NCBI GenBank assembly: GCA_035656335.1
Contig: DASRSS010000316.1
Coordinates: forward strand, 1 to 23,892
Direction: 5' to 3'
Source: DASRSS01 sp035656335
Lineage (GTDB): Bacteria > Actinomycetota > Actinomycetes > Mycobacteriales > Jatrophihabitantaceae
DNA: 23,892 nt
Positions 7,893 to 15,314 of this stretch are shown piece by piece (position 1 is the first letter of the stretch; each line of letters opens with the position of its first letter). The notes beneath the pieces were generated by a model that saw only the letters and a list, made by a program, of their open reading frames with translations, was not told the DNA's origin and made no database searches. The position numbers and the translations under genes were made by a program.

Positions 7893-8685
7893 GCGCGAAC
7901 TCACCCGCCTCCGCGCGCCGTCCGCGGCCGGGCTCGGCGTGTCGGTGCTCTGGCTCAGCCTGCTGGTCCTGATCCCGCTCGCGGCCGTCGTCACCAAGAG
8001 CTTCGCCGGCGGCTGGTCCGGCTTCTGGGCAGCGGTCACGACCGAGCAGGCCGTCGCGTCGCTGCGGCTCACGGTACTCAGCGCGCTGATCATCACGTTG
8101 ATCAACGCGGTCATGGGGACGGTGCTGGCGTGGGTGCTGGTGCGGGACGAGTTCCCCGGCAAGCGCCTGGTGGAGATCGTGCTCGACATCCCGTTCGCGC
8201 TGCCGACCATCGTGGCCGGGCTGGTGTTGATCAGCGTGTACGGGCCGACGAGTCCGGTCCACCTGGACATCTACGGAACCCAGAAGGCCGTCGCGTTCGC
8301 GCTGCTGTTCGTCACGCTGCCGTTCGTGGCGCGCGCCGTGCAGCCGGTGCTGATGGAGCTGGACGTCGAGGCCGAACAGGCCGCCGCCTGTCTCGGTGCG
8401 GGGCCGGTGACCACGTTCCGCCGGATCCTGCTGCCGCAGCTGTTGCCGGCAGTCGCGTCCGGTGCCGGGCTCGGGTTCGCCCGCGCGATGGGCGAGTACG
8501 GCTCGGTGCTGCTCATCAGCGGTGGCCTGAACCGGACGGAGGTCACCTCGCTGTACGCGTACGGCCGGATCCAGAACTACGACTACGTCGGAGCGGCGGC
8601 GGTCTCCACCGTGCTGCTCGGGCTGAGCCTCGCCGTGCTGCTCGGCCTGGACGTGACCCAGCGACGGGGGCGCCGCCGTGGCTAG
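7885..8685 (+). CDS. cysT: Sulfate ABC transporter permease CysT
   Basis: This is the first membrane subunit of the sulfate importer, 266 aa with about six hydrophobic helices. The EAA loop that contacts the ATPase is seen as DVEAEQAAACLGAG followed by RRILLPQLLPAVASG, and MGEYGSVLLISGG is a CysT/CysW signature. The start is ATG at 7885, inside the end of the binding-protein gene (8-bp overlap), and the 3' end overlaps cysW by 8 bp. This indicates translational coupling and fixed stoichiometry. It is assigned CysT (also called CysU) rather than CysW by order and sequence. Confidence 0.92.
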   Translation: MGERELTRLRAPSAAGLGVSVLWLSLLVLIPLAAVVTKSFAGGWSGFWAAVTTEQAVASLRLTVLSALIITLINAVMGTVLAWVLVRDEFPGKRLVEIVLDIPFALPTIVAGLVLISVYGPTSPVHLDIYGTQKAVAFALLFVTLPFVARAVQPVLMELDVEAEQAAACLGAGPVTTFRRILLPQLLPAVASGAGLGFARAMGEYGSVLLISGGLNRTEVTSLYAYGRIQNYDYVGAAAVSTVLLGLSLAVLLGLDVTQRRGRRRG

Positions 8686-9568
8686 CGCCGTCGTGACCAG
8701 GGACGCAGCGGCGGGCGGCGTCGCGGTCAGGCGCACGCGGCGCGGCCGCTACGCCCTGCGCGGGCTCGCGCTGCTCTACGTCGGCGTCCTGGTCGTCGTC
8801 CCGCTGGTAGTGATCGTCGGCAAGGTCGCGGGCGCGGGGTGGACGCAGCTCACCGACGCGCTCGGCTCGCCCTCGGCCGTCACCGCCTACCGGTTGACGA
8901 TCGAGGTCTCGCTGATCGCGATCGTGCTGAACACCGCGTTCGGCGTCGGGTTCGGCCTCCTGCTGACGCGCTACCGGATCCCGGGACGGCGGCTGCTGAG
9001 CGCGGCCGCGGACCTGCCGATCGCCGTGTCGCCGGTCGTGGCCGGCCTCGCGCTCGTGCTGGTCTACGGCCCGATTGACGGCTGGTTCGGCGCGGGCCTG
9101 GCCGGCGCGGGCATCCGGGTCATCTACTCGCTGCCGGGCATGGTGCTGGCCACGACGTTCGTCAGCTTCCCACTGGTGCTGCGCGAGGTCGTGCCGGTGC
9201 TGGACGAGGCGGGCACGGACATGGAGCAGGCGGCCCGCGTGCTCGGCGCGAACTCCTGGCAGCAGTTCGTGCGGATCACGCTGCCGACGATCCGCCCGGC
9301 GCTGACCTACGGCGTGGTGCTGAGCCTGGCCCGCTCGCTCGGCGAGTTCGGCGCGGTGCGCGTCGTGTCCGGCGGGATCAGCGGTGCGGGCCAGACGCAG
9401 ACGGTCACGTTGCTGATCGACGACAAGTACCAGCAGCTGGAGGGCGGTACCTATCAGTTGGCGCTGCTGCTCGTGGCCGTGACCGTCGCGGCGATCGTCG
9501 TCGCGTCACTGCGCCGGCCGTCGCCGGGCCGTCCGCTGCCGCGCCGGAACGACAGGGAAGAGCGATGA
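8678..9568 (+). CDS. cysW: Sulfate ABC transporter permease CysW
   Basis: This second permease subunit pairs with CysT to form the sulfate channel. The 296-aa protein has a basic N-terminus, about six hydrophobic segments and the EAA loop EQAARVLGANSWQQFVRITL. It also carries SLGEFGAVRVVSGG and the CysW-type ending with TVTLLIDDKYQQLEGGTYQ. It starts at GTG 8678, overlapping cysT by 8 bp, and ends in a 4-bp ATGA overlap with the ATPase gene. No separate promoter is expected. Confidence 0.92.
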   Translation: MASAVVTRDAAAGGVAVRRTRRGRYALRGLALLYVGVLVVVPLVVIVGKVAGAGWTQLTDALGSPSAVTAYRLTIEVSLIAIVLNTAFGVGFGLLLTRYRIPGRRLLSAAADLPIAVSPVVAGLALVLVYGPIDGWFGAGLAGAGIRVIYSLPGMVLATTFVSFPLVLREVVPVLDEAGTDMEQAARVLGANSWQQFVRITLPTIRPALTYGVVLSLARSLGEFGAVRVVSGGISGAGQTQTVTLLIDDKYQQLEGGTYQLALLLVAVTVAAIVVASLRRPSPGRPLPRRNDREER

Positions 9569-10500
9569 GCATCGAGGCACGCGGGATCAGCAAGCGGTTC
9601 GGGAACTTCGTCGCGCTGGACGGTGTCGACCTGCACGTGCGCAGCGGCCGGCTGACGGCGCTGCTCGGCCCGAGTGGCGGCGGCAAGTCGACGCTGCTGC
9701 GGATCGTCGGCGGGCTGGAGGACGCCGACACCGGAACCGTCCACATCGGCGGGGTCGAGGCGACCGGCGTGCCCGCGCAGCGGCGGAACGTCGGCTTCGT
9801 GTTCCAGCACTACGCGGCGTTCAAGCACCTGTCGGTGTACCGCAACGTGGCGTTCGGGCTGGAGGTGCGCAAGCGGCCGAAGCAGGAGATCCGCCGGCGC
9901 GTCGGCGAACTGCTCGAGCTGGTGCACCTGGACCAGTTCGCCGACCGGCTGCCGGCGCAGCTGTCCGGCGGGCAGCGCCAGCGGATGGCGCTGGCCCGCG
10001 CGCTCGCCGTCGAGCCGAAGGTGCTGCTGCTGGACGAGCCGTTCGGCGCCCTGGACGCCAAGGTGCGCAAGGAGCTGCGGGACTGGCTGCGGCGGCTACA
10101 CGACGAGGTGCACGTGACGACCGTGTTCGTCACGCACGACCAGGAGGAGGCGCTCGAGGTGTCCGACGAGATCGTGGTGATCAACCACGGCCGGATCGAG
10201 CAGGTCGGCACCCCGGACGAGCTGTACGACCACCCGGCGAACGACTTCGTCATGGGGTTCCTCGGCCCGGTCACCGACTTCGGCGGCCGGCTGGTGCGTC
10301 CGCACGACCTGGAGCTGTTCGACCGGCCGGTGGACGGCGCCGTCGAGGCCAAGGTCGAGCGGTTGCAGCGCGTCGGCTTCGAGGTGCGCGTGGAGCTGCA
10401 GACCAGTGACGGCGCGCCGTGGGCACAGCTCACCCGCGGGCAGGCGGACGGCATGAGGTTGGAGGACGGTGGGCGCGTCTGGGTGCGGGCGCCGCGCTGA
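9565..10500 (+). CDS. cysA: Sulfate ABC transporter ATPase CysA
   Basis: This nucleotide-binding subunit powers the sulfate importer. All ATPase motifs are present in the 311-aa product: Walker A GPSGGGKST (K41), Q-loop Q81, signature LSGGQRQR (133-140), Walker B LLLDEP (D157, E158) and switch His191. A C-terminal regulatory segment of about 80 aa contains the CysA-typical RPHDLELF. The protein is shorter than the usual 330-365 aa of CysA, the difference lying in the C-terminal domain. It starts at ATG 9565, overlapping cysW by 4 bp. The Rrf2 regulator starts 19 nt after its stop. Confidence 0.93.
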   Translation: MSIEARGISKRFGNFVALDGVDLHVRSGRLTALLGPSGGGKSTLLRIVGGLEDADTGTVHIGGVEATGVPAQRRNVGFVFQHYAAFKHLSVYRNVAFGLEVRKRPKQEIRRRVGELLELVHLDQFADRLPAQLSGGQRQRMALARALAVEPKVLLLDEPFGALDAKVRKELRDWLRRLHDEVHVTTVFVTHDQEEALEVSDEIVVINHGRIEQVGTPDELYDHPANDFVMGFLGPVTDFGGRLVRPHDLELFDRPVDGAVEAKVERLQRVGFEVRVELQTSDGAPWAQLTRGQADGMRLEDGGRVWVRAPR

Positions 10501-10519
10501 GCGGTGCGAGAATGCAGGG

Positions 10520-10975
10520 GTGCAGATCTCGGCGAAGTCGGACTACGCGGTGCGCGCGTTGCTGAGCCTGGCCTCGCACGAGCCCGAGCTGGTGAAGGTC
10601 GACGTCGTCGTCGCGGAGCAGGGCCTGCCCCGCAAGTTCGTCGAGGCGATCCTCGGCGAGCTGCGCCGCGGCGGGCTGGTGCGCAGCCAGCGCGGCGCCG
10701 AGGGCGGGTACGCGCTGGCCAAGCCGGCAGCCGAGATCACCATCGCCAGCGTGATCCGCGAGGTGGACGGCCCGCTGGCCGAGGTGCGCGGGTTGCGGCC
10801 GCACGAGACGACCTACAGCGGCGTCGCCGAGCACCTGCCCCAGGTCTGGGTGGCCGTGCGCGCGGCCATCCGCGGCGTGCTCGACGAGACGACGCTGGCG
10901 CACGTGCTCAGCGGCGAGCTGCCGCCGCACGTCGTGCAGCTGCTGGACGCCCCCGAGGCGTGGCTGCCCCGCTGA
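10520..10975 (+). CDS. Rrf2-family regulator, Rv1287-like, cysteine-free
   Basis: This is a 151-aa winged-helix repressor of the Rrf2 family: SAKSDYAVRALLSLA at the N-terminus, wing SQRGAEGGYALAKPA (56-70), then EITIASVIREVDGPLAEVRG. From memory it closely resembles M. tuberculosis Rv1287, which lies beside cysD-cysN. Shared parts include DGPLAxVR, the YSG region and LxETTLAxV. It contains no cysteine, so unlike IscR or NsrR it cannot hold a cysteine-ligated Fe-S cluster. The start is GTG 10520; the frame extends further upstream but only into the cysA end. No good Shine-Dalgarno is seen. A GAGAAT six bases upstream could serve a leaderless transcript. Its position just after cysA suggests control of sulfur supply, probably through the dyad at 6820-6835. 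Confidence 0.88.
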   Translation: MQISAKSDYAVRALLSLASHEPELVKVDVVVAEQGLPRKFVEAILGELRRGGLVRSQRGAEGGYALAKPAAEITIASVIREVDGPLAEVRGLRPHETTYSGVAEHLPQVWVAVRAAIRGVLDETTLAHVLSGELPPHVVQLLDAPEAWLPR

Positions 10976-10983
10976 GGCATGCG

Positions 10984-11481
10984 ATGCGGCTGACCGCCGT
11001 CCAGGGCGACATCACGAGGCAGCGCGTCGACGCGATCGTCAACGCGGCCAACTCCTCGCTGCTCGGCGGCGGGGGTGTGGACGGCGCGATCCACCGGGTC
11101 GGCGGCCCGGCGGTGCTCGCCGCCTGCCGCGAGCTGCGCGCGTCCACGCTGCCGGACGGGCTGCCGCCGGGCAAGGCGGTCGCCACGACCGCGGGCGACC
11201 TGCCGGCACGGTGGGTGATTCACACGGTCGGCCCGATTCATGGTCATGGCGACGTCGAGACGCTACGGTCCTGCTACCGCGAATCGCTGCGGGTCGCGGC
11301 CGAACTCGGGGCCGGCACCGTCGCCTTCCCGCTCATCTCCGCCGGTGTGTACGGCTGGCCGCTGGACGACGCGGTGCGCCAGGCCGTCGACACGATCCGG
11401 TCCGCGCCGCACGACGGCGCGGCGACACTGGTGCTGTTCGGCCCGACAGCCTACGAACTCGCCCAGCGGGCCCTGGGCTGA
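10984..11481 (+). CDS. Macro-domain protein, probable O-acetyl-ADP-ribose deacetylase/ADP-ribosyl hydrolase
   Basis: This is a single macro domain of 165 aa, the size of YmdB/MacroD enzymes. ADP-ribose-binding motifs are in place: QGDIT (7-11), DAIVNAAN (16-23), the glycine-rich GGGGVDGAI (28-36, with D33 as the adenine/catalytic region residue) and SAGVYGWP (119-126). MacroD-type enzymes remove acetyl groups from O-acetyl-ADP-ribose or mono-ADP-ribose from proteins. The start ATG at 10984 follows GAGG at 10974-10977, 8 nt after the Rrf2 stop, so the two genes are probably co-transcribed. Why a macro domain travels with a sulfur regulator is not known from this sequence. The frame runs open further upstream, but those codons overlap the Rrf2 gene. 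Confidence 0.88.
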   Translation: MRLTAVQGDITRQRVDAIVNAANSSLLGGGGVDGAIHRVGGPAVLAACRELRASTLPDGLPPGKAVATTAGDLPARWVIHTVGPIHGHGDVETLRSCYRESLRVAAELGAGTVAFPLISAGVYGWPLDDAVRQAVDTIRSAPHDGAATLVLFGPTAYELAQRALG

Positions 11482-11488
11482 GGCGGGA

Positions 11489-11516
11489 GCGGTCCGCGCG
11501 GCACGGGCCGGACCGC
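11489..11516 (+). terminator. Hairpin after the macro-domain gene
   Basis: GCGGTCCG at 11489-11496 pairs perfectly with CGGACCGC at 11509-11516 around a 12-nt loop, 8 bases after the stop codon. It probably ends the sulfate-Rrf2-macro unit. No U-run follows. Confidence 0.55.
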
Positions 11517-11524
11517 CAACACCA

Positions 11525-11530
11525 TAGGAT
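11525..11530 (+). promoter_or_regulatory. Leaderless-type -10 of the M16 peptidase gene
   Basis: TAGGAT is followed by exactly 6 nt and then the ATG at 11537. In this layout transcription starts at or next to the A of the start codon. There is no convincing Shine-Dalgarno. Confidence 0.55.
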
Positions 11531-11536
11531 CGCGGG

Positions 11537-12874
11537 ATGCGAACAACCCGCGCGACGACCGTCCGGCTGCCGGCCACCGGTGGCGGAGAGATCACGCGCA
11601 CCGTGCTCCCCGGCGGCCTGCGCGTGATCTCCGAGGCCATGCCGGGCGTGCGCAGCGTGAGCGTCGGCGTGTGGGTTCCGGTTGGCTCGCGGCACGAGAC
11701 CCCCGCGCTGGCGGGCACCAGCCACTTCCTGGAGCACCTGCTCTTCAAGGGCACCACCACCCGCTCCGCCCTGGACATCGCCAGCGCGATGGACGCGGTC
11801 GGCGGCGAGTTCAACGCGTTCACCGAGAAGGAGCACACCTGCTTCTACGCGACCGTGCTGGACCGCGACCTGCCGCTGGCGATCGACATCGTGACCGACG
11901 TCGTGCTGAACGCGACGGTCACGGCGCAGGACGTCGCCGTCGAGCGCAGCGTCGTGCTCGAAGAGATCGCGATGCGCGACGACGACCCGGCCGACCTCGT
12001 CCACGACGAGTTCGCGGCGGCGCTGCACGGGGACACACCGATCGGGCGACCCATCCTCGGCACGGTGTCCTCGATCGGCGCGCTGACCCGTCGGCAGATC
12101 GCCGGCTACTACCAACGCCGCTACGCGCCCGAGTCGATGGTCGTGTCGATCGCCGGCGCCGTCGACCACCGGGACGCGGTCCGCTTGCTGCGCAAGGCGT
12201 TCGACGCCCGCCTGGACGGACGGCGCGCGCCCGCGAGCGCGCCCGTCCCCACGCAGCGCCCGATCACGCCGCCGGCCGTCCCCGTCCGGGTGGTGGCCGA
12301 GGACTCCGAGCAGGCGAACCTGATCTACGGCATGCACGGCGTGTCCCGGCACGACCCGCGCAGGTTCGCCGCGGGCGTCCTGTCCGCCGCGCTCGGCGGC
12401 GGGATGAGCTCGCGGCTGTTCCAGCGCATCCGCGAGGAGCGCGGCCTGGCGTACTCGGTGTACACGTTCAACACCGCCTACACCGACGCCGGCCAGTTCG
12501 GTGTCTACGCCGGCTGCCAGCCGGGCAAGGCCGACGAGGTGCTCGGGCTGATGCTCACCGAGACCGCGGCGGCGGCGCGCGGCGAGCTGACGGTCGCCGA
12601 GATCGAGCGCGGCAAGGGCCAGATGCGCGGCTCGATCGTGCTGGGGCTGGAGGACTCCGGTTCGCGCATGTCGCGGATCGGCAAGAGCGAGCTGGTCTAC
12701 GGCGACGTGCTCGGTGTCGACCAGCTGCTCGCGTGCGTCGACGCGGTGACACCGGACGACGTCGCGGAGATCGCCGCCGACCTGCTCGGCCGGCCCGGCT
12801 GCCTGACCGTGGTCGGCCCGTTCGGCGAACACGATTTCGACGGTGCGGTCGAGAGGAACGGCAACCATGAGTGA
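11537..12874 (+). CDS. M16-family zinc metallopeptidase (PepR-like)
   Basis: This is a pitrilysin/mitochondrial processing peptidase-like enzyme of 445 aa with an N-terminal M16 catalytic half and a C-terminal inactive half. The inverted zinc site HFLEH is at residues 63-67 (H63, E66, H67), and the third ligand lies in VVLEEIAMRDDDP (E142/E143). The C-half contains the R..Y substrate-grip region RGLAYSVYTF. It corresponds to M. tuberculosis Rv2782c (PepR), which likewise belongs to the pnp neighbourhood. The start ATG at 11537 is supported by the -10 box six bases upstream. The gene overlaps dapB by 8 bp, so the two are translated together. The substrate in actinobacteria is unsettled. Confidence 0.93.
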   Translation: MRTTRATTVRLPATGGGEITRTVLPGGLRVISEAMPGVRSVSVGVWVPVGSRHETPALAGTSHFLEHLLFKGTTTRSALDIASAMDAVGGEFNAFTEKEHTCFYATVLDRDLPLAIDIVTDVVLNATVTAQDVAVERSVVLEEIAMRDDDPADLVHDEFAAALHGDTPIGRPILGTVSSIGALTRRQIAGYYQRRYAPESMVVSIAGAVDHRDAVRLLRKAFDARLDGRRAPASAPVPTQRPITPPAVPVRVVAEDSEQANLIYGMHGVSRHDPRRFAAGVLSAALGGGMSSRLFQRIREERGLAYSVYTFNTAYTDAGQFGVYAGCQPGKADEVLGLMLTETAAAARGELTVAEIERGKGQMRGSIVLGLEDSGSRMSRIGKSELVYGDVLGVDQLLACVDAVTPDDVAEIAADLLGRPGCLTVVGPFGEHDFDGAVERNGNHE

Positions 12875-13619
12875 ACCGATTCGGGTCGGCGTCCTGGGCG
12901 CGCGCGGGCGGATGGGCCAGCAGGTCTGCAAGGCGGTGGACGCCGCGGCGGACCTGGAGCTGGTCGCGATGGTCGACGCCGGCGACTGGCTGTTCAGCGT
13001 GGCGGACGCCGGCGCGCAGGTGCTCGTCGACTTCACGCATCCGGACGTGGTCATGGACAACGTGCGCTTCGCCATCGACCAAGGCATCCACGCCGTCGTC
13101 GGCACCACCGGCTTCACCGCCGACCGCCTGGAGACCGTCCGCACCTGGCTCGCCGACGCGCCGGAGACCGGTGTGCTGGTCGCGCCGAACTTCGGCATCG
13201 GCGCCGTGCTGTCGATGCGGTTCGCGCAGCTCGCCGCCAAGTACTACGACTCGGCCGAGGTGATCGAGCTGCACCACCCCGGCAAGGCCGACGCGCCCAG
13301 CGGCACCGCGGTCCGCACCGCCCAGTTGATCGCCGGCGCGCGGGCCGACGCCGGGATGCAGCCGCCGCCGGACGCCACCAGCCAGGCGCTGGACGGCGCA
13401 CGCGGCGCGGACGTGGACGGCGTCCACGTGCACGCGCTGCGCATCACCGGCATGGTGGCGCACCAGGAGATCGTGTTCGGCGCCGAGGGGGAGACGCTGA
13501 CGATCCGGCACGACTCGCTGGACCGGTCCTCGTTCATGCCGGGTGTGCTGCTCGCGGTGCGCGGGGTCGGCGCGCGGCCCGGGCTCACGGTCGGTCTGGA
13601 ATCCCTGCTCGAGCTGTGA
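12867..13619 (+). CDS. dapB: 4-hydroxy-tetrahydrodipicolinate reductase
   Basis: DapB reduces the DapA product to tetrahydrodipicolinate in the lysine/meso-diaminopimelate pathway, which feeds peptidoglycan. The 250-aa product has the dinucleotide-binding loop VGVLGARGRMG (G11, G14, G17), the GTTGFT motif, and the catalytic block ELHHPGKADAPSGTA with H136/H137 and K140. APNFGIGAVL is also typical. The length matches mycobacterial DapB (about 245 aa). ATG 12867 lies inside the M16 gene end, with GAGAGGA about 9 nt upstream. An earlier ATG at 12843 in the same frame lacks homology and is rejected. Confidence 0.95.
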   Translation: MSEPIRVGVLGARGRMGQQVCKAVDAAADLELVAMVDAGDWLFSVADAGAQVLVDFTHPDVVMDNVRFAIDQGIHAVVGTTGFTADRLETVRTWLADAPETGVLVAPNFGIGAVLSMRFAQLAAKYYDSAEVIELHHPGKADAPSGTAVRTAQLIAGARADAGMQPPPDATSQALDGARGADVDGVHVHALRITGMVAHQEIVFGAEGETLTIRHDSLDRSSFMPGVLLAVRGVGARPGLTVGLESLLEL

Positions 13620-13626
13620 TCACCAC

Positions 13627-14073
13627 TTGACGGCAAAGCGGATCGTCGCCGGGCTGCTCGGCGCGCTCGCGGTCTACTTCGCGCTCATCGGCTACCGCGG
13701 CATCTACCTGCTGCAGCAGGACCGGATCGGGCTCAAGGTGCTCGGCGGCGCCGTCCTCGTGCTGCCGCTGATCGGGCTGTGGGTGGTCGTCGCCGAGCTG
13801 CGCTTCGGCGCCGCGACGGCCCGGCTCGGCAGGCAGCTGGACGAGGAGGGCGTGCCCGCCGATGCCGATCTGCCGCGCCTGCCGTCCGGCCGGATCGAGC
13901 GGGACGCGGCCGACGCGCTGTTCGCCGAGCGCAAGGCCGAGGTCGAGGCGGCGCCGGGGGACTGGCGTGGCTGGTACCGGCTGGCCGAGGCCTACGACTA
14001 CGCCGGTGACCGCAAGCGTGCCCGCGCCGCGATGCGCACCGCGATCGAGCTGGCCGGTCAGGTGCCCGGATAG
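13627..14073 (+). CDS. Small membrane protein with C-terminal TPR-like tail
   Basis: The 148-aa product has two hydrophobic helices, about residues 6-29 and 36-55, joined by a short polar turn. A charged soluble tail follows whose end (DWRGWYRLAEAYDYAGDRKRARAAM) looks like one tetratricopeptide-type helix pair. Similar proteins sit beside dapB in other actinobacteria; no function is known to me. The only plausible start is TTG at 13627, 7 nt after the dapB stop, because in-frame codons further upstream overlap dapB and read as its shadow. No strong ribosome binding site is visible, so coupling to dapB is likely. The last 16 bp overlap the convergent trmL gene. Confidence 0.72.
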   Translation: MTAKRIVAGLLGALAVYFALIGYRGIYLLQQDRIGLKVLGGAVLVLPLIGLWVVVAELRFGAATARLGRQLDEEGVPADADLPRLPSGRIERDAADALFAERKAEVEAAPGDWRGWYRLAEAYDYAGDRKRARAAMRTAIELAGQVPG

Positions 14074-14519
14074 CCCTGCTGGCGCCAGGCCTCGTAGACC
14101 GCGACCGCCGCGGAGTTCGACAGGTTCAGCGACCGGCGTCCGGGCAGCATCGGGATGCGCAGCCGATCGGTCACGTGCGGGTCGTGCAGCACCTCGGGCG
14201 CGAGGCCGGTGGGTTCCGGACCGAACATCAGCACGTCCCCGGGTCGGTACGAGACGTCCGCGAAGAGCGTGGTGGCCGACGCCGTGAACGCGAACACGCG
14301 CGCGGGCAGCACCGCGTCCCAGAGATGCTGCAGGTCCGGGTGGACGGTCACGGTCGCCAGGTCGTGGTAGTCCAGGCCGGCGCGGCGCAGCTGCGCGTCC
14401 GTCATGGTGAAGCCGAGCGGCTCGACCAGGTGCAGGTGCGAACCGGTCAGCGCGGACAGCCGGATCGCGTTGCCGGCGTTCGGCGGGATGCGCGGCTCGA
14501 CGAAGACGAGGTGGAACAC
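14058..14519 (-). CDS. trmL: SpoU-family tRNA 2'-O-methyltransferase (TrmL type)
   Basis: This is a compact SPOUT methyltransferase of 153 aa. TrmL methylates the ribose of the wobble base (position 34) in tRNA-Leu isoacceptors, using S-adenosylmethionine bound in a trefoil knot. Motif 1 is PRIPPNAGNAIRLSA (N14), motif 2 is VLMFGPEPTGL (97-105) and motif 3 is IPMLPGRRSLNLSNSAAVAV (122-141), all intact. The frame is open far upstream (to 15293), but that part is out-of-frame shadow of the DUF2461 gene. The GTG at 14519 starts exactly at the family N-terminus and has TAGCGT 7 nt upstream. Its 3' end overlaps the convergent membrane-protein gene by 16 bp. Confidence 0.88.
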   Translation of the reverse strand: MFHLVFVEPRIPPNAGNAIRLSALTGSHLHLVEPLGFTMTDAQLRRAGLDYHDLATVTVHPDLQHLWDAVLPARVFAFTASATTLFADVSYRPGDVLMFGPEPTGLAPEVLHDPHVTDRLRIPMLPGRRSLNLSNSAAVAVYEAWRQQGYPGT

Positions 14520-14526
14520 GGACGCG

Positions 14527-14532
14527 ACGCTA
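14527..14532 (-). promoter_or_regulatory. Leaderless-type -10 of trmL
   Basis: Read on the minus strand, TAGCGT is followed by 7 nt and the GTG start at 14519. It lies in the 32-bp gap after the DUF2461 stop, so trmL may be transcribed on its own as well as by readthrough. Confidence 0.5.
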
Positions 14533-14551
14533 CCGACCGGGCCGATCCGCG

Positions 14552-15178
14552 CTAGTCGCGGCCGACGTGCGTGTCCAGCCAGGCGACCAGCGGCCGCAGG
14601 CCGCGCCAGGCCTTGACGATCTCGGTCTTGGCGCGCGCGGTGTGCAGCCAGTCCGGGAAGCCCAGCTCGCGGGACGCGGTCAGCGTCCGGTGGCGCAGCA
14701 GGTCCGCGCGCGGATGGTCCTTGTCGAACCCGCTCGGGACGCGGCTGAGCTGGTGCCCGCCGACCGTCATCCCCTTGCGCCGGACCGCAGCGACCGCCCG
14801 CTCGAGTTCCGGTCCGGCGACGTCGTCGGCGACCGCGCGGCGGTACCGCTCGACCTGCCCCGGCGAGGTCTGCCAGTAGCCGGCCGCGACGAACAGACCG
14901 GCCGCGGAGATCTGCGCGTACACCGACGACTCGCCCAGCCACATGCCCTGATGCGTCTTGTACGGCGTCTTGTCCTTGCTGAACCGCACGTCGCGGTACG
15001 GACGGAACAGCTTGGCCGGGCCGAACTCCTTCTCCACCTCGGCAGCCAGTGCCTCCAGCGGCGCGCGCACCGCCTGCTCGTACACGGACTTGTGCTGCGC
15101 CCAGAACGCCTTGGAGTTGTCCGCCTCCAGGTCGTCGTAGAAGTCCAGGGCCGCGGTCGGTATGCCGGTGAACGCCAC
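14552..15178 (-). CDS. DUF2461 (TIGR02453) family protein
   Basis: The 208-aa soluble protein belongs to the widespread DUF2461 family of unknown function. Recognisable segments are ALDFYDDLEADNSKAFWAQH near the N-terminus, FRPYRDVRFSKDKTPYKTH in the middle, and GYWQTSPGQVERYRRAV. These are the most conserved parts of the family. There is no signal peptide or membrane segment. The start GTG at 15178 is chosen because TACCGT lies six bases upstream, as in a leaderless transcript. The downstream trmL start is 32 bp after its stop. It is divergent from the sedolisin gene. No biochemical role should be assumed. Confidence 0.85.
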   Translation of the reverse strand: MAFTGIPTAALDFYDDLEADNSKAFWAQHKSVYEQAVRAPLEALAAEVEKEFGPAKLFRPYRDVRFSKDKTPYKTHQGMWLGESSVYAQISAAGLFVAAGYWQTSPGQVERYRRAVADDVAGPELERAVAAVRRKGMTVGGHQLSRVPSGFDKDHPRADLLRHRTLTASRELGFPDWLHTARAKTEIVKAWRGLRPLVAWLDTHVGRD

Positions 15179-15184
15179 GGTTGC

Positions 15185-15190
15185 ACGGTA
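15185..15190 (-). promoter_or_regulatory. Leaderless-type -10 of the DUF2461 gene
   Basis: Minus-strand TACCGT is followed by 6 nt and the GTG at 15178, the same layout as for several other genes in the window. Confidence 0.5.
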
Positions 15191-15251
15191 GTGCCCGCCG
15201 CTGTCCGGCCCGCCGGGCGGTGCGACACCCGAAACTCGGCGTCCGCAGCTG

Positions 15252-15280
15252 TTCCCTCGATGTGAAATCCGTGTTAGCGT
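15252..15280 (+). promoter_or_regulatory. Candidate promoter of the sedolisin gene
   Basis: TTCCCT (15252-15257) and TAGCGT (15275-15280) are separated by 17 bp, an ideal spacing. Transcription from about 15287 would give a leader of about 76 nt before the ATG at 15363. The surrounding stretch is the most AT-containing part of the divergent intergenic region. Confidence 0.45.
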
Positions 15281-15314
15281 GCTGTTCGGTCACGGACGAC
15301 CATGGATCCAGCGA

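Noticed and set aside
14058..15293. A 411-codon minus-strand frame that looks like a fusion ending in TrmL
   Set aside because: The part above 14519 is an out-of-frame reading of the DUF2461 gene and beyond. The TrmL domain starts cleanly at GTG 14519 with its own -10 box.
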